From Tritrichomonas foetus (Eukaryota; Parabasalia; Tritrichomonadida; Tritrichomonadidae), in assembly GCA_001839685.1 (NCBI GenBank), contig MLAK01000874.1, positions 1 through 51,743 on the forward strand: DNA of 51,743 nt. The letters are read 5' to 3'. The position numbers and the translations under genes are program-made. The notes under the pieces were generated by a model. It saw only the letters and a list, made by a program, of their open reading frames with translations, was not told the DNA's origin and searched no databases. Positions 19,834 to 30,033 of the stretch are shown here, piece after piece. Each line of letters starts with the position of its first letter. Position 1 is the stretch's first letter.

Positions 19834-20271
19834 AGTTCACTACTATCATAAAATTGTATTTGACATTAAACCGATAATAAAATAGGTCAAATTATTCGGA
19901 GGAAATTTTAATCGAGCATGTTTGATTCATCATCAAATTCAAGTTGACAATATAAAACAATTGTTTCATAATAACAGTTCATTCAAAGAAAAATAAAACA
20001 GATAAAATAATTCATATTTATTACATACAATAATTTTGGCATAGTATAAAATCATCAAGACTTCTTTGTTATAATTAAAAAACCTTATGACCAAACTTTT
20101 GGTGTTATCAGGAATCAGCCAATAACATTTACCCACGATAAATATTCTCCAAGAAACACATGATTATATATCTTTATCAATCTGATGTTCATATTTCACT
20201 TTTTCATTTTTCTTTTCGTACTTTGTCATATCAAGGATGTCTCTGAAAAACTTTTTATTATTATTATTAAA
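19834..20271. other. intergenic region, nothing recognised
   Basis: AT-rich spacer between two minus-strand genes. It holds an ATT microsatellite just past the stop of the next gene (about 20255-20270) and no other recognisable feature. Confidence 0.5.
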
Positions 20272-21417
20272 TCAAGGAAACATTCTTGGAGTTTTATCAA
20301 GTTCAATCAACCTTTGCTCAAGATGAGACAAATATTCGGAAAATCTTGTTGATCCAGGACCAATTGCAAATAAAGATGGTCCAACATTCTGTGAATTAAT
20401 CATGTCTTTTAATATATTTATTTGTGCTTCAATTTTTGTATTTTCTGTTTTAAGATGTTGAATTTTTGCCCTTCTTGCAAAATCATCACTGTTTTCTTGT
20501 AACAAAGGCGAATTTTCAATCTTTTCTTGCTGCTGATCTTCTTCACCTTCAACATCTCCATCATTTAGATTTTCACTGTTATTTTTTTCAATTTGATTTG
20601 GATGATTTTGAAGTGCATCGTTTTCATTTATTTCGACTAGCTCTGCAGCTGCTCTTGCTCCTTCTCTACGAGACTTCTCAATTTCATTCTGAAGCTCATC
20701 AATACTGTTGTTGAAGCCGACTTTTTTCTTATTTTTATTCATTTGATTCGAATTTGATTTCTTTTTATTGGTTTGGAGTTTTTCAGCTAAAGCATCTGCA
20801 ATTCTTTTCCTGTCAGCTAAACAAAATTCTGATTGACTAACTTCAAATGATTTAATTCCGTTCTTTGGATCTGATCTTCGATTTATAAATTTCACAATTT
20901 TTGGCGTGCATACGCCTGTTAAATTGCACCGAACTACAGAAATGTATTGAAGGGTATCTGGGTTCATTGTAGTTAACAATATTTTTATACCTTCATCACC
21001 TATTGGAACATGGAAAAATGAAATTGATCGAATATTTGGCGATTTTGCAATAATTGTTGCAAGCCTTTCTAAGTGTTCACGTCTTAAATAGATATATGAG
21101 AATCTAATTTCGTATAGCGTTGAACTTCTTGGCGATATGAATGAAAGTAATTCAATGATATTTCTGGCGTAGTGCGTTTTTTTATGGGCGATTGAAGATT
21201 CGATAAAGTTTGGTAATTGTCGTCCCTCTGCCATTCGAGACATATGTTTTGTCAGTTGGCAGCAATTAAAACCAAGAGATTCAACATTTTTGATCGCAAA
21301 TCTTTGAAGAGTGCGAAAGAGTGGTTCGTAGTAACTTACATGAATTGTTGATAAATCAAAATCGTAATTGTTTTGGTCATTTTTGGAAAGATGCCTCAGA
21401 GCCGCTTCTGAGAGCAT
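20272..21417 (-). CDS. leucine-rich-repeat plus coiled-coil protein, CEP78-like
   Basis: This 381-residue protein has an N-terminal alpha/beta leucine-rich-repeat region of the ribonuclease-inhibitor type (about residues 40-190; NIRSISFFHVPIGDEGI and LQYISVVRCNLTGVC are the clearest repeats). A charged, low-complexity middle (about 205-310) follows, then a C-terminal helical coiled coil (about 310-370). The order LRR then coiled coil, and the IGDEG / CNLTG repeat spacing, recall the centrosomal protein CEP78, so a basal-body role is possible but is inference. Alternatives are other RNI-like LRR scaffold proteins. No signal peptide or membrane segment is seen. Confidence 0.7.
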   Translation of the reverse strand: MLSEAALRHLSKNDQNNYDFDLSTIHVSYYEPLFRTLQRFAIKNVESLGFNCCQLTKHMSRMAEGRQLPNFIESSIAHKKTHYARNIIELLSFISPRSSTLYEIRFSYIYLRREHLERLATIIAKSPNIRSISFFHVPIGDEGIKILLTTMNPDTLQYISVVRCNLTGVCTPKIVKFINRRSDPKNGIKSFEVSQSEFCLADRKRIADALAEKLQTNKKKSNSNQMNKNKKKVGFNNSIDELQNEIEKSRREGARAAAELVEINENDALQNHPNQIEKNNSENLNDGDVEGEEDQQQEKIENSPLLQENSDDFARRAKIQHLKTENTKIEAQINILKDMINSQNVGPSLFAIGPGSTRFSEYLSHLEQRLIELDKTPRMFP

Positions 21418-21904
21418 GAACTCACGATGTTTTATTTTATTTTTTTTTTAAACGTTCTTATACATTTTTTGTAGAAGCAACTTTTTCTTTTTTTATATGG
21501 TCATTAACTAAGAATAAAACAAAATACTAACTCATGTTATTTATCGTATTTAGTGAATACTTATTTCTCAAAATAGTTTGCAAAAAAACATGTTCATTGA
21601 TCAATAAAATTTGGAAGGAAAAATCAAATTAAAAACAATAAAAATAATTTTTTTAGTTCCTCCGTTTTTATAAAACAACAAACCCGATATAATTAGTAAT
21701 AAAGATGAATCACAGACATCTTTTCTATTATATATATATTTCATGTTCTATAGCAAGTAATTGTTCTTGTGTATACAATGATACAAAAAAAAGCATTCAT
21801 TTTTGGTATCTTTTCCGTATATTTTTTATACTCATGAACAAAAATGAAAATAATATTCCAAGCATAAAATTATTAATAATAAAAAACATAAATCGAATAA
21901 TAAT
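21418..21904. other. intergenic region, nothing recognised
   Basis: AT-rich spacer between the LRR gene and the 3' end of the kinase gene. A 100-codon plus-strand open frame overlapping it is largely antisense to the kinase and is not supported. Confidence 0.5.
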
Positions 21905-23053
21905 TCATGTTGGCGAGTTGAAACTAACTGCTCTTTTAGATCGTGGCCTTGATGATATAATGAGTTGTGCTGTTACAAGTCTCTGTGAATTTATTGTTGA
22001 TCGTTGAGCAATAGAAATATTCTTCCAATCAGAATCATTATCACGATTTGGCAAATTTGAATAACTTGGGTTAGGTATCGAGTTGATTGAACTTATATTT
22101 ATTTGTTGTTGCTGTTGTTGTTGTTGAGTTTGTTGATTCATTATGGCGAGACTAGTTTTTTTCTTTATGGCTTGGGCTGATTTAGCCAACAAAGCATCTA
22201 TGTCATATTTTGAGAAAATTGTCAATTCAGAAATGACGTCGATAGTCGGTCTTTTTTGTGGATCCATGTTTGTCATGGCCATCACCATTTTTGCAACAGA
22301 CTTTGGTGTTGAGGTATTCACAACAATGCCGCCATCCATAATAGAAGATACAATTAATTCAATATTTTTCGGCCAGTCTATCGGCCCCATTGCCATCTCG
22401 TAAAAAGTGACACCTAAACTCCATATGTCTGCTTTATATGGGTCATATGGCACTTTTCTGATCATCTCTGGTGGCAAATATTGAGGGGATCCAATGTAAT
22501 CTGTCAATTTTTGCCCTTTTTCGACTGGTATTGCCATCCCAAAATCCGCTAATTTTGACCTGCCGTAAATATCAATCAGTATGTTTTGGGGTTTTATATC
22601 GCGATGTACGAATCCTCTTGAGTGACAATATTGTATTGCGCTTACGATTTGTTTCATATAAATGAATAATTTCGGGCTTGGAATTGGAGCATCTTTGATG
22701 AGAGAGTATAGCGATGCTGGTGTACATAATTCCAGAATGAGAAACGCGAGATCCCCCTCGTGGAAGCTATCGTACAATTTTATAATATTTGGATGATCGA
22801 ATTGTTTTAATGCGTTTTCTTCAATCTGTGAAGTGATATTTGAAGTTTTGTGTCTGGTTGAGGCTTTGTTCGTGATCTTTGCTGCGAATTCGGAGTTATA
22901 TTTATTGGAATATACTCGGAATATGATCGAAAAACCGCCGCGGCCGATCCGCTCCATCATCGAGAAGCCGTGCTCTTCTAGAATCTTTGATACGCATTCG
23001 ATTCGTTCGGGAGGAAACTCGGAAAGAACGTTTTGTTTCTTCCCTCGATTCAT
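21905..23053 (-). CDS. serine/threonine protein kinase
   Basis: This 382-residue kinase has a complete catalytic domain (about residues 30-285). The Gly loop is GRGGFSIIF (37-45), the ATP lysine lies in AAKI (Lys59), the catalytic loop is HRDIKPQN, the metal loop is DFGMA and the APE motif is PPE. DIWSLGV and the closing RPT motif (KRPTIDV) are also present. The short N-terminus and CAMK/AMPK-like sequence are typical of the large trichomonad kinase family. The C-terminal tail is low complexity with a glutamine run near residues 310-320. All catalytic residues are present, so activity is expected; the substrate is unknown. The open frame starts further upstream at a TTG, so the ATG at 23053 is used. 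The 5' end is strikingly GC-rich (33 of 60 bases at 22921-22980). Confidence 0.93.
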   Translation of the reverse strand: MNRGKKQNVLSEFPPERIECVSKILEEHGFSMMERIGRGGFSIIFRVYSNKYNSEFAAKITNKASTRHKTSNITSQIEENALKQFDHPNIIKLYDSFHEGDLAFLILELCTPASLYSLIKDAPIPSPKLFIYMKQIVSAIQYCHSRGFVHRDIKPQNILIDIYGRSKLADFGMAIPVEKGQKLTDYIGSPQYLPPEMIRKVPYDPYKADIWSLGVTFYEMAMGPIDWPKNIELIVSSIMDGGIVVNTSTPKSVAKMVMAMTNMDPQKRPTIDVISELTIFSKYDIDALLAKSAQAIKKKTSLAIMNQQTQQQQQQQQINISSINSIPNPSYSNLPNRDNDSDWKNISIAQRSTINSQRLVTAQLIISSRPRSKRAVSFNSPT

Positions 23054-24500
23054 TTTTAAAATAATCAAATTCGATTTATTTCAAATTATTCATGTAAGAA
23101 ATACTATAATTGTGTTTCAAACTAATTCAATATTGTTTTCATTTTTTTATGATTTTCATTCAATTAAAAATGAAATTGGGAAACACTCAAATTTAAAATC
23201 CATCAAAATTGTACCATCATTTCAAATAATTTGAAACACAATTATTTTTTCTATGGCTTTCTCAATTGATCGAATTCATCGTTTTTCCGGGTAAATGCAA
23301 CTTTTTTCAAAAAAAATATATGATAAATTATTACAAGATATTTACATTTTGAACGTCAAGTTAGAAAAAATAATGATTTTTATTTTTTGAACATAAATTT
23401 AAAAGAAATTTAAAATATTGAATAAAATATAATTTATATTCAATAAAAACAATTCAATAACGAACATTCTTCTTTTAGAATGGATTAAAGCATTCGCCGC
23501 TCTCAATTATTTCAGGTTTTGATTGAATTTTTTGAGCATTATTTGGGGAAAATATTTATGAGTCAACATATAAAGAATCTATAATTAATATAATTGTACT
23601 TTTATTATATATATTAATGCTATATCCTTTTTAAAACCAATTAGTTTAAAACTCAATTTGTCAATTTAGTTATTAACTATAGTTATTTCTATTTACTGTA
23701 AAGATCTTTTACATACCATGATCAAAACTAAGATATGAAATAAATTATAAAAGTGGGAAGTAGTAATTCAAATACCAACTGAAGCGTTATATGTTATCTG
23801 ATCACCATTTTGGAGAAAATAGAAATTGTTTTATAGAAATTCAAATTGTTTAAAAAACTATATAATTGTACCCAAAAACTAGTTTTCTTCGTCATATACA
23901 ATTGATAATGGAAATCCAAAAAGAATTTACTGGATATGAATGTAATGGAATTCTATTTTTCAAACCATATGAAGATTCCATTAAATAAATGATTCACTCT
24001 CTGAAAAAATGGCTCAATATCCAAAGATATTTTGTATTTCCACCTTTGGTTCTAAAATATCTCTTTAAAATGTGTTTTACATACCTTTACAAATTCATAA
24101 GTAAATAATGTTAGGTAACATATATAATGCCATGAGTAATTATGGTGCGAACTTTTTATAATGAAAAAATATAACCAAATAATTTCCCCATCCAATCAAG
24201 GACACTAAGAAGATATTTCCTTATCAGTTTCTGTACGATTATTTTCGTGATTAAGTCTACAATCGTCTTTATTTATATTTTTATTTGTTTGTTTTTTCGA
24301 TGCTATAGATATCAAAGCTGATTATATAATAATTCGTGATGTGATCATAGCAAGATCTACATACTAAAAGCAGTACTCAATATATATGTAATTATGGTGA
24401 TCAATTCCATGAAGTCAGCTATTGTTAGAGAACATAAAGTTTAGGCTATAGACATTGTGAGATGATTTATTACCCTGAAAAATCAGTCCAATCATCTGGA
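23054..24500. other. intergenic region, nothing recognised
   Basis: About 1.4 kb of AT-rich sequence with stops in all frames. I see no gene, RNA or clear repeat. Confidence 0.5.
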
Positions 24501-25948
24501 TCATGAAAAAAGATTCAGATTCACTTCCTTCTTCTGATTATATTCACTTTCTGTTTCAGATACTGTTTCTGAAGATATTTCTGATGGTAATGTGGTCATG
24601 AATTCAGTTGCAGTTTCATCAGGAATATCTGGTTCGTAAAATAATCCCAGTACAAAACTAGACCTGCCATTCTCATTATTCATAAATGAAAGTGTGGTCC
24701 CCAAATTCAATATCAGGATTTCCATATACGATAATGTCAACTGGGTATTCACCCAATTGATTTTGATTTATAAATACACCTTATTATTTTGTCAAAATCT
24801 TTATCATTATTAAACCAATGTAATTGATTGAACCAGACTCCAGTCAGTCCAGTGGCTTGTGGACAAATAATAACTGTATCATCAGGTAGTGGTCGACAAT
24901 AATATGGAAGAGGTGTTTCAATAACTTTTGACTGAATATTTTTCTCCATTTAATGATTCAAAATTTCGGTATCGTTTTGATGTTGAATGATTTGGGAAGT
25001 ATCCTTTTGATGTGTATTGGTGACTATCCTAAAAGAGATATTGACATTGCTCTCATAATATGTTTCGTTTCTTCCAATTTCAAAAGAATCATCCATGATT
25101 TTACTTACAGTGATAAGTTTGAAGAAAAACTTAAAAAAACATCATGGGTTTTGCTTTGTCATATATCACATGATTAATTCTAAAAATTAATGTTTCAATC
25201 GATGTCGATTTGGAGTAATATGTGGATATTTAATTTCACATTGATTTCGCTTATTAAGTGAATTCCATATCAAACGGTTGAAATCAGTAAAATCAAAAAC
25301 ATCAATAAATTTATTCATTGAATTCAATGTTACATATTGAAATAAACAAGAAACCGAATGATTAGTTTTGTATAACTCAAGTATCAAAAAATCTTCAATA
25401 TCAACTATTAAATTTGGATGGGATAACATCATTTCGAGTAAATTCACATCAAGTTCTTTTATTTCATTCATATTTAATTCATTGAAATGAGAAGCCATAA
25501 AGTCAATTTCTTCCAAGAATTTAGAAGAATCATATTCATGAATGAATATCGAAAAATCAAATTTCTTTTTTAATCTGCCACAACAATTGGATAAATTTAT
25601 AGGTTCATTGAAGATAGATTCAGTACAAAAATCAGAAAACTGACTATTTCCAAGTTGTTGGAAGACTTCGTAAAAGAATGGAAAGTTTTCAAACTTGATG
25701 ATTCTTTTCTTAAAATCGATAAATGATAAAATATCATTGAAATCTCTTTATTTTGGGTTTTAATAATAAATTGTTTTGTCAATTTTGTGTCTTTGCCCAA
25801 AAATTATTGGAGATAAAATATCAGCAATTATTCCTTTTGTTTTACATATTTTATTGTTTACAACGAAGTGAAAGTCATCACCATAATCATTGAAATTAAT
25901 ATGGTTAATGCTATCTTTACTAAGCGAAAATTCGATTTCTCCTATCAA
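24501..25948 (-). pseudogene. decayed multidomain gene of a large trichomonad family (BTB/BACK-like with C-terminal discoidin-like domain)
   Basis: Minus-strand open blocks at 25948-25760, 25516-25187 and 24949-24749 share one frame. The first is joined to the second by a readable stretch with only two in-frame stops near 25755-25770. The final block, 24752-24501, is in another frame. The first block has FHFVVNNKICKTKGIIADIL followed by SPII, an N-terminal pattern I associate with a large trichomonad family. The second has SHFNELNMNEIKELDVNLLE and a MLSHPNLIVDIEDFLILEL block, a BACK-like helical pattern. The middle and C-terminal parts (24.5-25.1 kb) have the placement expected for an F5/8 type C (discoidin) domain, but I cannot confirm it. 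There is no ATG at the upstream end. Stops plus a frameshift make a functional product unlikely. Confidence 0.6.
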
Positions 25949-25984
25949 TAAAAGACTTTTTTTTGGATTAAGTTAACAAATTAT

Positions 25985-25990
25985 TCATTA
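25985..25990 (+). promoter_or_regulatory. Inr-like initiator of the ATG12-like gene
   Basis: TCATTA, followed by ACTTAG, ends 11 bases before the ATG at 26002. A second candidate, TCACTT at 26030, lies 32 bases before the in-frame ATG at 26062. Confidence 0.5.
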
Positions 25991-26001
25991 ACTTAGTCGA
26001 A

Positions 26002-26337
26002 ATGACAATTGACCATAAATTGACCATATTCACTTCTATTTTTATCTCTCGCTTTCTTTCGATGACAGAACCCAAAGTGAAAATTCATCTCAAGGCAGCC
26101 AATACCCATCAAATAAGCAAAATGTCTACACTTTCAGTTCGTGTGTCAACCAAATGCTCATCATTTATCTCAATCTTACAAAAAAGCATTCCAAATTTGG
26201 AGCCAAACAGCACGATTTTCCTCTATTTTAAGCAGTTCGCCATATATCCAGATACGACCGTACAAGACATCGTCGACCATTCGCCCGGCGTTGAAGAGAT
26301 TGATATTAATTACAGTATCAGCCCACAGTTTGGCTGA
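26002..26337 (+). CDS. ATG12: ATG12-like ubiquitin-fold protein
   Basis: The 111-residue product is, from about residue 24, a ubiquitin-like domain with the features of ATG12. It has a first strand VKIHLKA, a hydrophobic helix (SSFISILQKSI), FLYFKQFAIYPD matching the 'YVNxxFxPxPD' strand, a VQDIVDHSPG turn, and a C-terminus ISPQFG in place of the SxAFG/AWG end of ATG12. The protein ends on its conjugation glycine with no residues to be trimmed, as ATG12 does and ATG8 precursors do not. ATG12 is joined to ATG5 and promotes ATG8 lipidation in autophagy. The start at 26002 is supported by an Inr-like motif; starting at 26062 would give 91 residues containing the whole domain. The first 20 residues are hydrophobic and not typical of ATG12. 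Confidence 0.78.
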   Translation: MTIDHKLTIFTSIFISRFLSMTEPKVKIHLKAANTHQISKMSTLSVRVSTKCSSFISILQKSIPNLEPNSTIFLYFKQFAIYPDTTVQDIVDHSPGVEEIDINYSISPQFG

Positions 26338-26816
26338 AAATGTAAAAATGTTTTCATTTTGAATATTATTTTTGATTAAATTCCGCATTTTTTTACTCTT
26401 CTATAGTTTTTTTTTTTTTTTTTTTTTTTACTTTTTATTCTTGATTTGATTTTTTCATCTTGTGAAAATATTTTTATCGTATTTTTACTTCATCAACATC
26501 GCATTTTACTTCATTGATTCGAACAATTTGATGATATTAATATGTTAAATATACGAGTGGTATTTCATTTCATTTGTATTAAATTATCATATTTATTGAA
26601 ATAAATCACGAGAACAAAAGTTTATTTTTTTCGACATATCCCAGTTTGATGGAAATCGAATAAACTGTTAATATGTTATCTATTTAGAAAATGAAAAAAT
26701 GAAAATTAATACTTATTTAATCATGATTACCAAATATTTATGCTCATAATCAAAACAATGAACACTTTTTCTTTTACCTCCTCATAATTATGCTCCTTTC
26801 TGCTGGAACTTCTCAT
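26338..26816. other. intergenic region with a poly-T tract
   Basis: Convergent spacer between the ATG12-like and PPPDE genes. It contains a 23-base T run at 26407-26429 and otherwise AT-rich sequence without a supported gene. Confidence 0.55.
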
Positions 26817-27536
26817 TTATTCTTTCTCACTATCTTCAGTTGTTTGACTTTCACTACTACATGTATTTTCGTCGCTTTGAATGCTTTCGATACTTTCTAA
26901 ATTATCGCTACCATCAGATTTATTTTCATTTTTTTCACTTCCAGCATTTTCTTGAAGACAAAACTGACTTCCGTATTTCCTGAATTCGTCCTGGTAGCCG
27001 TCTTGGCCAACAGGTGTTCCAAAAATCAGCACTCTCTGGTTAGTCAGAAACTCGATTATGTAATTAATCGAAGTTCTAAAAATAAATCTTCCAACTCTGA
27101 TTTCGCCATTTCTTATCCAATTCGGATACTTTTTCTGAAAAGTTGGCTTGTCAAGAAGAACCTGACAAATCTCATAAGTAAAAGAATTACAATTATGGTA
27201 GAACATATGGTAATGCTCTGCAAGCCAATCTGGATTGTTTTCAAACTCGCGAATGTATTTCTGACATTCGCTATAATTATATACACTTTTTCCAAGTTTG
27301 AACTTTTTGAATAAAGGAGCACCAGCTAGTTCAGGCGGCGGCTGCCCAATTTCAGCCAAGTGCTTGATGCCTGATCCAGGAAGATTTGAGAATCCGAAAA
27401 ACACTTCATCTTTATCATCGATAGAAAGCTGGGAATGATATCCGCCGACTTTAAAGCATCGAAAAACTTTGTTGACAAAAGGTATCAAATGAAAAACGTT
27501 GAGATAGAGCGTTGGATTTTGTTTTTTGTCATTCAT
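26817..27536 (-). CDS. PPPDE (DeSI-type) thiol isopeptidase
   Basis: This 239-residue protein carries the PPPDE permuted papain-like fold of DeSI/DUF862 enzymes, which remove SUMO or ubiquitin from proteins. The N-terminal strand block LYLNVFHLIP ends in GGYHSQLSI, placing the catalytic His at residue 34. The catalytic Cys is 116 in YHMFYHNCNSFTYEICQVLL, matching the family pattern Y-x-NC-N-x-F, and a conserved PNWI follows. The domain ends near residue 180. The remaining tail is acidic and serine-rich (SDGSDNLESIESIQSDE) and is probably disordered. No signal peptide is seen, so it should act in cytosol or nucleus. An Inr-like TCACTTTTTGA lies about 28 bases before the ATG. SUMO versus ubiquitin specificity cannot be told from sequence. 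Confidence 0.88.
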   Translation of the reverse strand: MNDKKQNPTLYLNVFHLIPFVNKVFRCFKVGGYHSQLSIDDKDEVFFGFSNLPGSGIKHLAEIGQPPPELAGAPLFKKFKLGKSVYNYSECQKYIREFENNPDWLAEHYHMFYHNCNSFTYEICQVLLDKPTFQKKYPNWIRNGEIRVGRFIFRTSINYIIEFLTNQRVLIFGTPVGQDGYQDEFRKYGSQFCLQENAGSEKNENKSDGSDNLESIESIQSDENTCSSESQTTEDSEKE

Positions 27537-27563
27537 CTTTTTTTCGGAGACCGTTTATTACAA

Positions 27564-27574
27564 TCAAAAAGTGA
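27564..27574 (-). promoter_or_regulatory. Inr-like initiator of the PPPDE gene
   Basis: TCACTTTTTGA on the minus strand ends 27 bases before the ATG at 27536. It fits the Inr consensus, though the leader would be longer than most here. Confidence 0.4.
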
Positions 27575-28263
27575 AAAGTAACAATCATTTTTCAAAATGT
27601 TCAGAAAAAAATTGATTGCATTAAAGGAATTTCAGAGTTTTCTTTTCAAATTCCAGAGATTAGCACGTTGATTCATTTTTAATTGAATTTGATATTATAT
27701 TCAAGAGTGACATGTATAATTATTTCGAAATCAGATCAAATACTTTTAAAAAGGTAGTTAAGATAGGAGTGTTTGATTAATGTTGGAATATTCATGGGAA
27801 TCAACAGTTTTAGAAACATAATTATGATAGATGAAATCTTCATTCTGAGAAAGTATGTCGAAGAGTAGAATCTTATGGAAATTCCAACTATTAAAAGAAT
27901 ATTCACTAAACTTCACTATCATGATAACATGTTATCTGTTTTAAATGAATGACTTAAAATTGCCCCACAAAAATCTATTCGATATGTGCCATAATTCCTA
28001 ATTAGTTGAAATAACACCTCAATCAAATATGAAAATTTCCAAGATATTTATTCATAATTTCTCATATTTAGATGTTTTATCACCGAATTTGATTATGAAT
28101 TCTATATTCACCAATTGGCGAAAAAAGAGAAAACTGAATAGAAAATCAAAATATTTTTTTTATAAATAAATAGCCCGAATAATTATAGTATAACTACATT
28201 ATTGTCATAAAATAAGTGAAACAATTTTCCACATGAAAATGTAAGTAACATGATACGTTTTCA
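27575..28263. other. intergenic region, nothing recognised
   Basis: AT-rich spacer upstream of the PPPDE gene and downstream of the kinase at 28.3 kb. No gene, RNA or repeat is apparent. Confidence 0.5.
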
Positions 28264-29358
28264 TTAAGAGGTAAAATGTGTACCTTTGAAATTTCGAATA
28301 CATTTCAATTCCACTCTGTCGAGATTTGAACGTGATATTCCAATTATTGGTTTTCCAACAATGCCTGTTCTTGGACAATAATATCCTACACGTCTGACAG
28401 GCGGCAAGATATTGGGATTGTTAGTTAGCATATTTCCATTAACAGTTGCCACTTCTCTCAAATTTGGTAAATGTGGAATTTGGCAAGTCTTGATTGCATT
28501 CATTTTGGGTGGAACTGAAACACTTTTTGCAACACGCTGAACCAGAATTTGATGAAAGATTACTTCCATTTGTGATAGACTCATTCTCTGATCAGGATTT
28601 CTGACAAGAGTCTGCTTGACAAGACATGATATTTGATATGGAAGTTTCCTAGGAGTGAAGTGCACATTTCTAATATTTTTAAAAATTTCATCTTTTGAAG
28701 CTCCTATGAAAGGATAGGATTCTTCGAAAACTTGATAGATTAAAACACCAACAGCCCAAATGTCACTGAGGAAAGGTGAATAATTCCTTTTGAGTGTGAT
28801 TTCAGGTGATATATAATATAAACTTCCTTCCCTTTTATTTATTTTTTGATTGGCATCATATAAAAATTCACTGAGTCCAAAATCAACAATTTTAATTCGA
28901 TTGTTGGCATCAAAAAGGATGTTTGATGTTTTAATATCACGATGTGCAAAGGACATTTTGTGACAATATTGTAATCCCACAACAACATCATGACACACCT
29001 TCACTTTTTCATAAAAAGATAGAGATGATACACGTTCTTCAAGTGTTCCATTTGGACAATATTCAAGAACTAAGAAAACAAGGTTATCTTCTCTGAAATA
29101 ATCGTACAATCGAATGACATTCATATGATCGAGTTGTTTAAGCGCATTAACTTCACTTTCAAAACTTGTTAATTGTGATCGATAGTTCTCATCCATTGTA
29201 TCAGGAAGTCTCATAACTTTCACTGCAAATTCGTAATCGATTATGTAATGTGTTGAAATGGCACGATATACTCTTCCAAAACCACCTTTTCCTATTTCTG
29301 AATTAAGAATATAATGGCGAACTTCGTATGGGAGTTGGAGACTTGGAGCTTGGAACAT
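28264..29358 (-). CDS. serine/threonine protein kinase (paralogue of the 40.4 and 42.0 kb kinases)
   Basis: The 364-residue product has a full kinase domain at about residues 16-275. The Gly loop is GKGGFGRVY (23-31), the ATP lysine is Lys47 in AVKVM, the catalytic loop is HRDIKTSN, and the metal loop is DFGLSE. The activation segment ends in GSLYYISPE (Ser replacing Ala of APE), with DIWAVGV after it. The tail of about 85 residues is basic and lacks a known domain. The N-terminus (LQLPYEVRHYIL) and kinase core are shared with the kinases at 40428-41531 and 42048-43445, which form one local family. The open frame begins earlier at a TTG; the ATG at 29358 gives the same N-terminus as the paralogues. 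The start is preceded by TCAATTCATC, almost the same as upstream of the 43445 kinase. Confidence 0.92.
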   Translation of the reverse strand: MFQAPSLQLPYEVRHYILNSEIGKGGFGRVYRAISTHYIIDYEFAVKVMRLPDTMDENYRSQLTSFESEVNALKQLDHMNVIRLYDYFREDNLVFLVLEYCPNGTLEERVSSLSFYEKVKVCHDVVVGLQYCHKMSFAHRDIKTSNILFDANNRIKIVDFGLSEFLYDANQKINKREGSLYYISPEITLKRNYSPFLSDIWAVGVLIYQVFEESYPFIGASKDEIFKNIRNVHFTPRKLPYQISCLVKQTLVRNPDQRMSLSQMEVIFHQILVQRVAKSVSVPPKMNAIKTCQIPHLPNLREVATVNGNMLTNNPNILPPVRRVGYYCPRTGIVGKPIIGISRSNLDRVELKCIRNFKGTHFTS

Positions 29359-29404
29359 GATGAATTGATTTTTTTGAATTTTCAATTTATTCAAATAGGC
29401 ACAT

Positions 29405-29415
29405 TGAAAAAATGA
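29405..29415 (-). promoter_or_regulatory. Inr-like motif upstream of the kinase
   Basis: TCATTTTTTCA on the minus strand, about 47 bases before the ATG at 29358. The same string abuts the acyl-CoA ligase start. The distance is long for a trichomonad Inr, so this is a candidate only. Confidence 0.3.
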
Positions 29416-30033
29416 ATGTTTTCAATTAGTTTTAGTTTTTGAATTGCAATTTATTTGAAAAAACTGATTCAATTGAGAGAAGGCAAAAGAATTTTTTCTT
29501 TATGTTTGATTAAGCGAATACTATTTTTGTGTTAAACTGTTTAACTGAATTTTTTTTCAGCAATGTATATTCATAATTTTTCAATGCGTTTTTCATTTGA
29601 ATGTGAAAATGCAACATTTCAAAAAATAGATATAAATTTATGCAGTAAAATATAAGAAATCATAAAAAGATATTTATTCTTTATTTTAGAGGTTTAATGG
29701 AGAATAGAGTCTTGCCATTCCTGAGTAATCATTTCAATGAATTCAATCTTTTTGAATTATTTTCTCGCAATTTGATTGGATTTTTCAAATTTCACATAAA
29801 TCGCGATTCTTTGAGGCATTATGTCATATAATGATTTTATCCACTATCAGATCATCTTTTTTCATCATGCACTTTATTCGACTTTTCTCTCAACTTTGTA
29901 CTATATTGAATAATATTATTGAATTAATGAATGATAACTTTTCAATATATTGAATTTCGGTATTTTTAGAGGACATTCTTCCGAATATTTCTGAATATCA
30001 GTTAAACTTCAAATTTATCTTTTATATATTATT
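29416..30033. other. intergenic region with a possible coding relic
   Basis: Most of this stretch is featureless AT-rich DNA. A 44-codon plus-strand open block at 29697-29831 contains VLPFLSNHFNEFNLFELFSR, which resembles the SHFNELNMNEIKELD block of the decayed gene at 24.5-25.9 kb. It may be a fragment of the same family, with weak support. Confidence 0.35.
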
